Both the position numbers and the translations under genes were made by a program. Shown piece by piece: positions 31,275-42,079 of a stretch of 64,000 nt of DNA (the stretch's first letter is position 1; the number at the start of each line of letters is the position of its first letter). The stretch is from Euglena gracilis (Eukaryota; Euglenida; Euglenophyceae; Euglenales): NCBI GenBank assembly GCA_039621445.1, contig CP154957.1:13570947-13634946 (forward strand), written 5' to 3'. The notes beneath the pieces are model-generated. The model worked only from the letters and a program-made list of their open reading frames with translations. It did no database searches and was not told the origin of the DNA.

Positions 31275-32786
31275 GTGCCAAACGGTAGACTGGGGGGGGG
31301 GGTAGTGGGTAGTCGGCCGACTAGTCGGCCGACTACCCAATTGGTCCACCGACTAGTCGGCCGACTAATTGGTCGGTGGCTAGTCGGGGGGGGGGTAGTG
31401 GGTAGTCGGCCGACTAGTCGGCCGACTACCCACTCTAATGTACTAACGGGTCAAAACCGCCGACTTTTAAGCCCCCCCCCCTGGTAAAAAAAAAAATGTC
31501 TAAATCACCTCAACGCCGGTCAAAACCGACCCAAATGGCTCCAGAACCCCCCAATCGGGGGTGAATATGCAAAAAAATTGGGGGAAAATGTCCATTTTGG
31601 GCCACTTTTGACAAAAGTACACCTCTCCCCATTGAATTTTCAGTATAAGTCAAAATTTGCACAAAAAAAGGTTCTTATCCCCCAAGTCTATAGCCAACAT
31701 AGAAGGGATTTTGTTATTTGAGGGGGGGGTGCGGGGGGGGGAGCCCCCCCCCGCCTATGCCAAAGTAAGCCAAAAAAAGGACTTAGCCCCCGAGTATGTT
31801 GCCAACACAGAAGGGATTTTGTTATTTGAGGGGGGGGGTGCGGGGGGGGCGGAGCCCCCCCCGCCTATGCCAAAGTGAGCCACAAAAACGACTTACCCCC
31901 CGAATATGTTGCCAACAGAGAAGGGATTTTGTTATTTGAGGGGGGGGGTGCGGGGGGGGCGGAGCCCCCCCCGCCTATGCCAAAGTGAGCCACAAAAACG
32001 ACTTAGCCCCCGAGTATGTTGCCAACAGAGAAGGGATTTTGTTATTTGAGGGGGGGGGGGTGCGGGGGGGGCGGAGCCCCCCCCGCCTATGCCAAAGTGA
32101 GCCACAAAACGACTTAGCCCCCGAGTATGTTGCCAACACAGAAGGGATTTTGTTATTTGAGGGGGGGGGGTGCGGGGGGGGCGGAGCCCCCCCCGCCTAT
32201 GCCAAAGTGAGCCACAAAAACGACTTAGCCCCCGAGTACGTTGCCAACACAGAAGGGATTTTGTTATTTGAGTCTCGGATTGGGGTGGAGGGGGGAGTTT
32301 TCTGCCTCTCGTGATGCAAAACGCAGATTGCAGATTGCATTTCTAAAGGATTTTAATGTAATCCCTGTTTCATCATTGGTTTTTTACCCCTCCGGACCCC
32401 CACCAAGGGCCCACCGACCCCCCACTGACCAAAGATTTCCATCTGGGGGTGTTTATTTAGGCGTAAGACACTTATTTGGACCCATCCGGACCATTTCCGG
32501 GTGATTTGGGCCCGCCACAGACCATTTTTATGACCGCCGACTAGCCACCGACTAGATTGCATTGGATTTTGTTCATGGGGGGGGGGCTTAAAAGTCGGCG
32601 GTTTTGACCCGTTAGTACATTAGAGTGGGTAGTCGGCCGACTAGTTGGCCGACTACCCACTACCCCCCCCCCCCTGTCTCGCCGACTAGCTACCGACTAG
32701 GACTAGTCGGTGGACCAATTGGGTAGTCGGCCGACTAGTCGGCCGACTACCCACTACCCCCCCCCCCAGTCTACCGCCTTGCGCCG
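31275..32786. mobile_element. Mutator-like non-autonomous element 3 (9-bp target duplication)
   Basis: ggtatttga flanks both ends (31266-31274, 32787-32795). The ends share CGGTAGACTGGGGGG in inverted orientation (left GTGCCAAACGGTAGACTGG, right CCAGTCTACCGCCTTGCGC). TAGTCGGCCGACTA palindromes follow at each end. Next is the subterminal block with CCCCAATCGGGGGTGAATAT, also present in elements 1 and 5. The centre is a 110-bp tandem array. No transposase. Confidence 0.82.
31670..32275. repeat. Tandem array of about 110-bp units inside element 3
   Basis: Six units: CCCCCGAGTATGTTGCCAAC, ACAGAAGGGATTTTGTTATT, TGAGGGGGGGG, TGCGGGGGGGGCGGAGCCCC, CGCCTATGCCAAAGTGAGCC and ACAAAAACGACTTAG. An inverted partial copy is at 41340-41520 in element 5. 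Confidence 0.93.
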
Positions 32787-33121
32787 GGTATTTGACCTGA
32801 AATTGGAGTATTTTTTTTGAAATAATTCCCTTTGGCAAATTTTGGTGAATTTCTGAAATAAGAACACCATGCAGTGTGGCTGAAATCTAAGGCCATCTGC
32901 TGATTGCCCTTGAGCAGAGCTTTCAATCGATGGCCAACATGGCAAGTGAACAGTGGAATTTAGAGAATTTGCAAAAAGGGTCGGAACATGCGATAATATG
33001 TCAAATTTTGGAATATGCGATCGCTGAAAATAAGCGCTGTGTGCGTATTTGGAGCGAAATTTGCCGTGATTCCTTGAACGCCAGTTCGGGCGTGAAGCCA
33101 GAGCCCCTAATCCACGGTTTT

Positions 33122-34310
33122 GAAAAGCATGACTTTTTGCACCAGAAAACACTTTCAGGAAATACTTTCACATACCACCCCCCCCCTTTATTTGAGCACA
33201 CCCACGGGCCAAAGGACCCCCCAAATGCTCAAATAAGGGGGGGGCCAAATAAGGGGGGGGGGGTCAAAAATTCCTTTCGAAATAGGGCAAAAAAAAATTT
33301 TCAGCGCCTTCGGCGCATGAAAAAAAAATTTCCCCCGGACCCAAATGCTCAATTAAGGGGGGGGGGGGTCAAATAAAGGGGGGGGTATATGCGACATAAA
33401 ACCAAGAATTGTTGCATCAAACCGCATGTGTACGGTTAACTTCGTTCTCGCTTGCCAGTACAAGCTGACCTTCCTTTACCGTTGTTTGAATGAGCCTGGT
33501 AGCGATGAGCAGCTGGAGGACTGAAGTCCATAAAGGGTGTTTGCCAATCATCATTTTTGGATGAAGGGCCTGAAAAACTTTTATACGTCACTTTTTGATG
33601 ACCAAAAAAAAATGACTTTAGAACTTTTTCCTCGAAAAAATGGTCAATTCGCAAGGAAAAAAAAAAAATCCCAAAAAAAAAAAAAATTGTCTTAAAAAAA
33701 AAAAAACACACAAAAAAAAAAAAAAAAAAAAACAAAAAAAAAACACAAAAAAAAAAAAAAAAAAAAAAACAACAAAAAAAAAGGTCAATTTTTGCATTTT
33801 CAAAAAAAACATGTTTTTTTGGTGTTTATTTTTTTATAATTATAAAAAAAAACATGTTTTTTGTTTTTCAAAAAAAACCCTGCCCCCTGGACCTCGTTGA
33901 TTTGAAGAGAAAAACCGTTTCTGTGTGGTTCTTAAACCATACAGCACCAAAGATTACCACAAATTTCGACTCAGATTCTGGCCGATCCGACGATTGCGAG
34001 CGTATCTCGGGCTGCGTGCAACGTCAGGGTACCAAGTCGATTGAAAGCTACACGCTTCCACGCTGCACGGTACTCTCATTCTAAAACAGCACCAATTTTC
34101 ACCAAAAAAAAAGGTCCCCAAATGGCAAACTTCATTGTACAACCATGGAGATCAGGCGGTAGACTTTGGTCATTTTGACCCCCCTCCCCCCCCTGGTGAC
34201 GTTCACTGTTTGAAAGTTCACCGGGGGGTCCCGGACCCCCTCCCCCCCCCTCTGCCTAACCCATTGATGAACTTCACCAGTGAAGTTCACCAAGGAAGTA
34301 CTTTTTTTGG
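33122..34310. other. Low-complexity and relic sequence
   Basis: 33175-33390 has AAATAAGGGGGG/CAATTAAGGGGG phrases and a GCGCCTTCGGCGC hairpin. 33650-33790 is almost pure A with scattered C. 33890-34135 is a relic of the CCGGCG element family (GCGAGCGTATCTCGGGCTGC). 34200-34300 has AGTTCACC-rich phrases. No gene is recognised. Confidence 0.5.
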
Positions 34311-34609
34311 GCCCCGAGCGAGAAATTGGTGATGGACTTTTTGGTGGTCGCTACCGACTAGTCTATCGACTAGTCGGTACCGACCATTGGTGATCGGGCC
34401 GACTAGTCGGCCCGATCACCAATTTTAAGTCCACCCCCCCCCTTCAAAAAAGTTTTTAAGCCCCCCCCCCCCTCGAAAAAAAAATTCATTCAAATTTGCA
34501 GGAAAATGACTCGAAACCCACCCCAATGCCTTCCAAACCCTCCATTCGGGGGTCAATTTGCAAAAAAAATTGAGTAATACCTTCTCTTTGCACCTGTTCT
34601 GTGAAACCA

Positions 34610-35085
34610 TGGCCCTGGGTCGGTTACCCCCCGGAGGGGATTTTGTTATTGGAGGGCGGGGGGGGGGGGGTGGGGGGGGGGCGGCAGCCCCCCCCCGCTA
34701 GACGACCAAGGGCGCCGAAGGCGCCTTAGGACCGTTTTGTTTACGGTGCGCGTGGCATTACATGCGCGCCTGGCCCTCGGTCGGTTACCCCCCGGAGGGG
34801 ATTTTGTTATTGGAGGGCGGGGGGGGGTGCGGGGGGGGGCGGCAGCCCCCCCCCCCGCTAGACGACCAAGGGCGCCGAAGGCGCCTTAGGACTGTTTTGT
34901 TTACGGTGCGCGTGGCATTACATGCGCGCCTGGCCCTCGGTCGGTTACCCCCGGAGGGGATTTTGTTATTGGAGGGCGGGGGGGGGGGTGCGGGGGGGGG
35001 CGGCAGCCCCCCCCCGCTAGACGACCAAGGGCGCCGAAGGCGCCTTAGGACTGTTTTGTGCCGCTGTGCCTGGCCCTGGGTCGGT
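34610..35085. repeat. Array inside Mutator-like element 4
   Basis: Three units of about 155 bp: GGTCGGTTACCCCCCGGAGG, GGATTTTGTTATTGGAGGGC, a G-run, GGCAGCCCCC, CTAGACGACCAAGGGCGCCG and AAGGCGCCTTAGGAC, followed by TTTACGGTGCGCGTGGCATT. The array is near-identical to that of element 2. Confidence 0.9.
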
Positions 35086-35163
35086 TACGAGTCTTTTTGT
35101 GGGTTTCGAGTCATTTTCCTTCATATTTCAATGAAAAAATTTGGGGGGGGGGCTTAAAAAATT

Positions 35164-36000
35164 TTTAAGCCGGCGTTTGAGACGCCGGGCTCAGGACAGA
35201 ACCGGCGTCCCCCCCCACGGGCTTCCGGACGCCGGTTCTGTCCTAAAGCCCGGCGTTAGGAACGCCGGCTTTGTCCAAAGCCCGGCGTCCGATTTTCATT
35301 CCTAAAAATGTCACCAAAAGTGCCCAAAAGTGGCCCTAAGGTGCTGGTATGAGTGTTTCAACCATCAAGGAAAATGAATTTTGCCATCTGGGGACCACTA
35401 GGGTGGATATCCAAATTTGGTGAAAATTGGCCCAGATTTGGAAATAGAGTACTGTGCAGCGTGGAAAGATCTAATGAGCACCGCTGGTCGTCTGTTGAAA
35501 AGAGCTTTCGATCGAGGGGTAACTTGGTACCCTAACGTTGCACGCAGCCCGAGATACGCTCGCGATCGTCGGATCGGCCAGAATCTGAGTCGAAATTTGT
35601 CGCAATTTTCAGTGATTTTTGGTTTAAGATGCTTAATAAACCTTACAGAAACGTTTTTCCTCTTCGAATCAACGACCTGAGGGCCTTGGGGGGGCACCAG
35701 AGTTGTGAAATTAGGATTCCCCACTGACAGAAAATAAGAGCTCCAGGCGACGTGGCTGAATTTGGTGGTGATCGCCAGTCGTCTGATGAAAAGAGCTTTC
35801 GATCGAGGGGTGATTTTATACCTGGACGATTGACACAGCCAGAAATACCCTCGCGATCGCCGGAATTTGGTGAAGTGCAAAGTGGTGTGACATTGCAGAT
35901 CAGTGGTCGGAGATTGGTCCTGGGAGTGTCCTTTGGCCGAAGGGTGGGGACGCCGGTTCTGTCCTGAGCCCGGCGTCTCTAAAACGCCGGCTTAAACAAG
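35164..36000 (+). mobile_element. CCGGCG-type element, forward copy
   Basis: The termini are palindromic blocks of the form GACGCCGGTTCTGTCCTGA/GCCCGGCGTC. The interior has GCGAGCGTATCTCGGGCTGC, two copies of an AAAGAGCTTTCGATCGAGGG phrase, and GTGAAATTAGGATTCCCCAC. The same sequence lies inverted at 37829-38650, so the two form a large inverted duplication. Shorter copies are at 51196-51350 and 52090-52225. Confidence 0.8.
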
Positions 36001-36150
36001 AGGTGTCGGACGCCGGTTCTGTCCAAAGCCCGGCGTTCCAAACGCCGGTTCCGTCCTTCGGACGGAACCGGCGTTTGGAACGCCGGGCTTTGGACAGAAC
36101 CGGCGTTTGGAACGCCGGGCTTTGGACAGAACCGGCGTCCGACACCTCTT
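36001..36150. repeat. Short CCGGCG palindrome cluster
   Basis: Several nested inverted repeats, AACGCCGG..CCGGCGTT, alternating orientation around TTCCGTCCTTCGGACGGAA. Bounded by AAGAGGTGTCGGACGCCGG on both sides in opposite orientation. Confidence 0.85.
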
Positions 36151-36294
36151 TTTTGTAGTATAGAGGGGGGGGGGTGGACTTAAAATTGGTGGTCGGCCCG
36201 ACCACCAATGGTCGGTAGGATTGGTCGGTACCGACTAGTCGGCCCGACCACCAAAAAGTCCATCACCAATTTCCCGCAATGAGCCCTTTTTTTG

Positions 36295-37142
36295 GCCATT
36301 TTGGGCAAGTTTTCGGAAATTTCGATAAAATTCCATGAAGCATCAACCTCAAAATAACCATTTTGAGAGGAAAGGAGCAAAATTTTACCAATGAAAATTT
36401 CACCCCCAACCATCAAAACGGTGAAGTTCACCGGTGAACTTCACCGGGGGGGTCCACAGCCCCCCCCCACCCCTGCCTAACCTCCCATGCACATTGTGTA
36501 CCTCCTGGGGGGAGGTACATAATGGGGGGGCAGCTCCCATGAAAAATGCACCTTGCCCCGCCATCCGCAGGTATGTCCCGCCAAACAACAGCATGTCCCC
36601 CCCATTGTGTACCTCCCCCCAATCTTGGTCTCCTGGGGGGAGGTGATGGGGGGTGGAGGCCAGGTTGTCAAGTTCGGCCCTCCCCCCGGTGCCGGGCTCC
36701 GGGGGGAGGGGGGGGGGGGGCTCGAACTTGACTGGTACGGTTGGCTCGCAACCTCAGGCCCCCCCCACTGGTTCCGGACTCCGGTTGTGTCCGTGAGAAA
36801 GGGGTTAGGAACACCTGTTCTGTCCAAAACCCGGCGTCCCAAACACCGGTTTTGTTATTCCTAAACAAAATGTCATCAAAAGTGCCCCAAAATGGCCTGT
36901 TTCAATATTTCAATTTCAATATGACTGTTTCAACCACAAACGCCGGTTCTGTCGTGAACCCGGCGTCTCAAACACCGGTATAAAAATGCAAAATCTTTGT
37001 GCCAGAAGGAAAAACTCTTGGGGGGAGCTCTCAGGTAACCCCAGGGTCGCAGACCTGCCTCTGAGGCATGATGACACAATGGATTTGGTATGTGGGGGGC
37101 ACAAATCCTGGCTCTGCCAAAGACAGACAGCAAACAAAGCAC
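36295..37142. other. Repeat fragments between the inverted CCGGCG copies, left part
   Basis: 36420-36720 holds AGTTCACC, CCTCCCCCC and GTACCTCC phrases with G/C runs. 36780-36990 is a degraded CCGGCG-type copy (GTTCTGTCC...CCGGCGTC). 37000-37142 adjoins the minus-strand exon candidate as its 3' intron side. Confidence 0.4.
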
Positions 37143-37424
37143 CTGTTCTCTCTGTTTGTTCTGGGATTCAGGATGGACATTGAGAATGCCAGAGCGGGCA
37201 ACAACTGCCTTTCCAACAGCAGCGTTTCGGATGTAGGAGTGGGATTGGGGTTGATTTGACTGAAGCAAAAGTCCAGCACAACATCCAGCAATGACACCAA
37301 AGCAAACAGCTAACAAACAACAAGGGGTTTGGGACATCATATTCTGAGAAGTGAAGAAGGAGTTCCCATTGGCCAAGGCAGATTCATGTGCCTCAGCAAA
37401 TGGTTGGTCGATCCAGTTCAGCCT
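37143..37424 (-). CDS. Possible exon encoding a membrane-anchor segment, function unknown
   Basis: On the minus strand a frame of exactly 94 codons runs from an acceptor (GGTTCAG, first exon base 37424) to a donor (GAACAG|GTGCTT, last exon base 37143). It begins RLNWIDQPFAEAHESALANG, has a hydrophobic Cys-rich stretch PCCLLAVCFGVIAGCCAGLL that could cross a membrane, and ends NAAVGKAVVARSGILNVHPE plus SQNKQREQ. Composition is protein-like and both boundaries are in phase 0. I do not recognise the family. It lies between inverted repeat copies, so it may be a displaced or captured exon. Confidence 0.35.
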
Positions 37425-37775
37425 CTGAACCCCCCTGAAGTTCTCAAAAAAAAAATCCAGACAATCCAGTTATCGGGGGGGGGGGGGATTTTCCGCCCTT
37501 TGCACCGAAAATAGAGGGACCTCCAGAACCTCCCCCCCCCCCAAGTCCACCGTCTAAGCTGAGCCAACCGGGGGGGGTCTGGCTGAGTGGGCACCCCACT
37601 GGGTTGATCGACTACCCAGAACCCCACCCAATCTAATGTAAACGGGGGGTTTGACCCACCGACCAGTAGATCGTCTTGGTCAACCCTTCAATAGTCTATC
37701 GACTGGTCGACCGATTTTCAAGTCCCCCCCCCCGGACCCAGCGAACCCAAAGTGGCGCCCAGCTAGGGTTTACTA
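37425..37775. other. Sequence with G/C runs and GTCGAT phrases, no gene
   Basis: Includes a G-run near 37476, GGTTGATCGACTACC-type phrases (37600-37710), and a short AAGTGGCGCCCAGCTAGGG block shared with 40405-40435. Confidence 0.35.
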
Positions 37776-37828
37776 CAAAAAAGAGGTGTCGGACGCCGGG
37801 CTTTGGACAGAACCGGCGTCCGACACCT
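37776..37828. repeat. Short CCGGCG palindrome
   Basis: AAGAGGTGTCGGACGCCGGG followed by its inverse; mirror of 36100-36150. Confidence 0.85.
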
Positions 37829-38650
37829 CTTGTTTAAGCCGGCGTTTTAGAGACGCCGGGTTCAGGACAGAACCGGCGTCCCCAACCTTCGGCCAAAGGA
37901 CACTCCCATGACCAATCTCCGACCACTGATCTGCAATGCACACCACTTTGCACTTCACCAAATTCCGGCGATCGCGAGGGTATTTCTGGCTGTGTCAATC
38001 GTCCAGGTATAAAATCACCCCTCGATCGAAAGCCCTTTTCATCAGACGACTGGAGATCACCACCAAATTCAGCCACGTCGCCTGGAAGCTCTTATTTTCT
38101 GTCAGTGGGGAATCCTAATTTCACAACTCTGGTGCCCCCCCAAGGCCCTCAGGTCGTTGATTCGAAGAGGAAAAACGTTTCTGTAAGGTTTATTAAGCAT
38201 CTTAAACCAAAAATCACTGAAAATTGCGACAAATTTCGACTAAGATTCTGGCCGATCCGACGATCGCGAGCGTATCTCGGGCTGCGTGCAACGTTAGGGT
38301 ACCAAGTTACCCCTCGATCGAAAGCTCTTTTCAACAGACGACCAGCGGTGCTCATCAGATCTTTCCACGCTGCACGGTACTCTATTTCCAAATCTGGGCC
38401 AATTTTCACCAAATTTGGATGTCCACCCTAGTGGTCCCCAGATGGCAAAATCCATTGTCCTTGATGGTTGAAACACTCATACCAGCACCTTAGGGCCACT
38501 TTTGGGCACTTTTGGTGACATTTTTAGGAATGAAAATCGGACGCCGGGCTTTGGACAAAGCCGGCGTTCCTAACGCCGGGCTTTAGGACAGAACCGGCGT
38601 CCGAAAGCCCGTGGGGGGGGGACGCCGGTTCTGTCCTGAGCCCGGCTTAA
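37829..38650 (-). mobile_element. CCGGCG-type element, inverted copy
   Basis: Reverse complement of 35164-36000 over nearly its full length, with only scattered differences. Together the pair could form a hairpin with arms of more than 800 bp and a loop of about 1.8 kb containing the minus-strand exon candidate. Confidence 0.8.
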
Positions 38651-39403
38651 AAACATTGGGGTGGTTCAGGTCACGGGGGGGGGGGGACACCACATTTCGG
38701 CGGCCAAATTAGGAACCACTGAACACAAAATTTTGGGGGAAAATCAAAAAATTAGGAATCCCCACACCTGAAATTAGGAATTTGACAGCAAATTACCAAC
38801 CCCCCCCCCCCCCCGAGCTGTTCCCCTCCCCCCGAGCTATTCCCATAGGGGGGACGGGAATGGCTCACTTTTATAAAGAACTTCCCAAAAAAGTGCTCAA
38901 AAATCGACGTTTTTGGGACATTTTCAATACAAAAATCGACCGGCACTAACAGATTCAGCAGGGGCGCCAGGTGCGAGCGAGAAGCGAGCCGCCCGGCGCC
39001 CCTGCTGAATCTGCCAGTGTCGGTCGATTTTTCTAAAACCTATTTTGTCTGGGCCCGACGCCTGTCTTGATATTCATTCGACCGAACCGCCTGGACGGAA
39101 ATATGGTCAAAAAAGTGGTTTTTGGCCCATTAACGGGCGCCTGAATGGACATTGACTGACATAAACGGCGCCTGAATGGAAATCGACCGACATAAACGGG
39201 CGCCTGAATGGAAATCGACTGACATAAACGGGCGCCTGAATGGAAATCGACTGACATAAACGGTTTCCGATGTCTTGGAAATCGACCAACCTTTTGCTTC
39301 CTTTTTGTTCCGTTTTGGGACATTGTCAGTTTCAGCCTGAAACCCGTTAATGTCGACCAACCTTTTGCCTTTTTTTTTCGGAATGCTTTTTTCTTTTTTC
39401 TAC
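38651..39403. other. Repeat mosaic upstream of PHD element B
   Basis: Contains ATTAGGAATCCCCAC phrases, a CCCGAGCTGTTCCC block also seen near 45050, the foldback at 38932-39030 (second copy of 26054-26158), and 32-bp GGGCGCCTGAATGGAAATCG repeats at 39135-39265. Confidence 0.5.
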
Positions 39404-39519
39404 TCACAAATTGTGGCTGAGCCCAGATTTCAGCCTGAAAACGTGTTCAGCCAGGGGGCCCCCGAAGGGGGCCCCCTGAACACGTTTTCAGGCTGAAATC
39501 TGGGCTCAGCCACAATTTG
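39404..39519. repeat. Palindrome beside the PHD element, copy B
   Basis: Same 45-bp arms as 21986-22097, but the central spacer reads CAGCCAGGGGGCCCCCGAAG, the reverse complement of the copy A spacer. Confidence 0.92.
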
Positions 39520-40398
39520 TTTAAAAACGTGTTCAGAGCCCGCCAAATGCCTGCCCTGAAATTCGTGGTCATGATTCACGGGTGCGGATTTCCGGAGGTG
39601 GTCGCTGTGGAGGTCGGCCCGACCATGGTCGGCCCGACCTGTGGAGGTGGTCGACCGACCTGTGGAGGTCGGGCCGACCAGGTCGGGCCGACCACCATTT
39701 TTTTGCACTACCCCCCCCTTTTTTGCATTTTTAAGCCCCCCCCCCTGGTCGGTGGGTGGTCGGTGGGTGGTCGGTGGGCATAAAAATGGTCTGTGGCGGC
39801 CCCAAATCACCCGGAAATGCACTTATGGCCAGTTCTCCCCCCCAGGACCATGTCCTGGGGGGGGGGGGGGTCCTGGGGGGGGTCCTTCGGAGGGTGCTGG
39901 GGGGGTCCTGGGGGGGGGTGCTGTGGGGGGTCCTTGGTGGGTCCCGCATTTTTTGGCAGAAATTTTGAAGCACAAGTTCAGGTTATTCTAAAGTGGGTAC
40001 CGCCCCCCGGTGGGTCCTGGGGGGGTCCTAGGGGGGAAACTGGCCATGACTCTCACGAGAGGCAGAAAACTCCCCCCTCCACCCCATCCGAAGTTTTCTT
40101 TCAGGGGGGGGTTTAAAAGTCGGCAGTTTGACTCAATAGCACAGAGTGGGTAGTTCGCGGTAGTTCGCCGATTAGTCGGCCAACTGGCCCCCCCCCCCCC
40201 CCCGTGCCTCATCGACTAGCTGCCGACTAGGCCAACCGACCAATTGGCGTCGTCGGTCGGCCAACCAATTGGCCAGTCAGCCGACTAGTCGGCCGACTAG
40301 CCAGCCCCCCCCTTCCAGCCTGCCACCAAATAGTTGAAGGGTCAATCGACCAGCTGAAGGGTCGGTGACTGATGCGTGAAAAAGTGGTGCCTGCAGGG

Positions 40399-40546
40399 GA
40401 CCAGCTACCCCAAAGAGGCGCCCAACTAGGGTTAATACACATTGGGGGACCCTCGCTCGGCGCCTTCGGCGCCTCGCTCGGGTCCCCCAATGTTTTTAAC
40501 CCTAGTTGGGCGCCTCTTTGGGTTCGCTGGGTCCCCTGCAGACACC
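40399..40546. repeat. Foldback with GGGGGACCC arms and TTC loop
   Basis: Arms containing AAAGAGGCGCCCAACTAGGG and ATTGGGGGACCC meet around TCGGCGCCTTCGGCGCC. A related block at 45300-45410 lies upstream of the Pumilio gene. Confidence 0.88.
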
Positions 40547-40629
40547 AATTTAACGACGTTGAGGGGATGGGGTGGGACAGTTAGGGATGGAAACTTGACC
40601 CTAACCCTACTCCTTTAAATAACGTCATC

Positions 40630-41000
40630 AACTTTTCAAGTTCTGAATTGCAGCGGCCTTCGGCCGCTGCGCGGCCTTCGGCCTTCGGCCAGGCGGCCTT
40701 CGGGGCGGATGGCGGTAGACTGGGGGGGGGTAGTCGGTCGACTAATGGTCGGTAGCTAGTTGGCGAGACGGGGTGGGGGGGTGTTGGGTAGTTGGCCGAC
40801 TGGTTGGTCAGAATTGCTGCCGCCTTCGGCTGTTGCGGTGGCCCTTGGCCGCTGCGTGGCCTTCGACCAGGAGGCCTTCGTGGCGCATGGCAGTAGACTG
40901 GGGGGTGGGGGGGGGGGGGAGTCGGCCGACTAATGGTCGGTAGCTAGTTGGCGAGACGGGGTAGGTAGGGTATTTGGTAGTCTGACTACCCACTCTAATG
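40630..41000. repeat. GGCCTTCGG-rich and TAGTCGG-rich repeats
   Basis: Two direct blocks, each with GCCTTCGGCC-type hairpins, a (G)ATGGCGGTAGACTGGGGGG phrase like the end of element 3, and AATGGTCGGTAGCTAGTTGG. Probably a decayed element-3 relative inside element 5. Confidence 0.6.
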
Positions 41001-41889
41001 TACTAACGGGTCAGTACCACCGACATTTAAGTCCCCCTGAAGAAAATCCCATGCAAACAGGTCGGTGGCTGGTCGGTGGTCATAAACATCGTCTGTGGCG
41101 GGCCCAAATCACCCGGAAATGGTCCGGATGGGTCCAAATAAGTGTCTTACACCAACGTAAACACCCCCAGATGGAAATCTTTGATCGGTGGGGGGTCGGT
41201 GGACCCTTGATGGGGGTCCGGAGGGGTAAAAAAACAATGATGAAACAGGGATTACATGAAAATCCTTAAAAAAATGAAATGCAAGCATTCTGCATCACGA
41301 GAGGCAGGAAACTCCTCCCTCCACCCCCATCCGAACGTCAAATAACAAAATCCCTTCTGAGTTGGCAACATACTCGGGGGATAAGTTGTTTTTGTGGCTC
41401 ACTTTTTTCATAGGCGGGGGGGGGGGGGCTCCGCCCCCCCCCCCCGCACCCCTCCCCCTTCAAATAACAAAATCCCCTCTATGTTGGCAACGTACTTGAA
41501 GGGCTAAATCCTTTTTGTACAAAATTTTGCAATTATATTGAAAATCCGATGGGGAGAGGTGTTCTTTTGCCAAAAGTGGCCCAAAATGGGCAATTCCCCC
41601 CCACGTTTTTGCATATTCACCCCCGATTGGGGGGTTCTGGGGCCATTTAAGTGGGTTTTGACTGGTTTTGGGGTGATTTGGACAAAAAAAATTTTCAGGG
41701 GGGGGGGCTTAAATTTCCAGAAAGGGGGGGGGTAGTGCAAAAAAATGGAGGTCGGGCCGACCAGGTCGGCCCGACCTCCACAGGTCGATAAGGTCGGCCC
41801 GACCTCCACAGCGACCACCTCCAGAAATCCGCTCGGGGCCTGATTCACGCAAGGGGTCAAAAACGCGAATTTGTGAAATTCGGACCCAA

Positions 41890-42045
41890 AAAACGGCGCC
41901 CTAATGGAAAGCGTGCCTGAACACAGATGCCTTAATGGAAAACGTGTCATTGCCACAAATGCCTTAATGGAAAACGTGCCTGAACACAGATGCCTTAATG
42001 GAAAACGTGTCATTGCCACAAATGCCCTCATTGAAAACGTGTCAC
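41890..42045. repeat. 63-bp tandem repeats, left side of PHD element B
   Basis: Two units plus part, same consensus as 22205-22349. Confidence 0.85.
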
Positions 42046-42079
42046 CCCCCCCTTTTTTTCTTTCTTTTTTTTCCCGCAG

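Larger units (their letters stand above)
31107..33121. mobile_element. GAAACCGTGT-type TIR element, copy with nested Mutator-like element 3
   Basis: The left end is GAAACCGTGTGTTGGGACTC and the right end, inverted, is AAAACCGTGGATTAGGGGCT, both leading into CTGGCTT and then CCGGCGTT-type palindromes. The element is about 0.5 kb without the 31275-32786 insertion. It shares GGCCATCTGCTGATTGCCC-like and GCTTTCAATCGATGGCCAAC-like phrases with the copies at 18774 and 42313. Confidence 0.6.
34320..36285. mobile_element. Mutator-like non-autonomous element 4 (9-bp target duplication)
   Basis: ctttttttg flanks both ends (34311-34319, 36286-36294); the sequence is simple, so it is weaker evidence than the other four. 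The ends are GGCCCCGAGCGAGAAATTGG and, inverted, GGCTCATTGCGGGAAATTGG, both followed by TGATGGACTTTTTGGTGGTC, almost the same as element 2. It carries the GGATTTTGTTATT array on the left and a CCGGCG-type element on the right. Confidence 0.78.
39581..41840. mobile_element. Mutator-like non-autonomous element 5 (9-bp target duplication)
   Basis: tgattcacg flanks both ends (39572-39580, 41841-41849); copy A carries the unbroken site (22150-22158). The left end is GGTGCGGATTTCCGGAGGTG and the right end, inverted, is GGCCCCGAGCGGATTTCTGG, both running into GGTCGCTGTGGAGGTCGG. Inside are GCACTACCCCCC, a subterminal block on the right containing CCCCGATTGGGGGGTTCTGG, an AAGGGTC/TAGTCGG mosaic, a GGGACCC foldback (40399-40546) and an inverted fragment of element 3 (about 41010-41520). 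Confidence 0.85.

Noticed and set aside
33646-33790. Poly-A tail of a retrotransposed gene
   Set aside because: No gene-like or retroelement sequence precedes it and the run is broken by scattered C; treated as low complexity.
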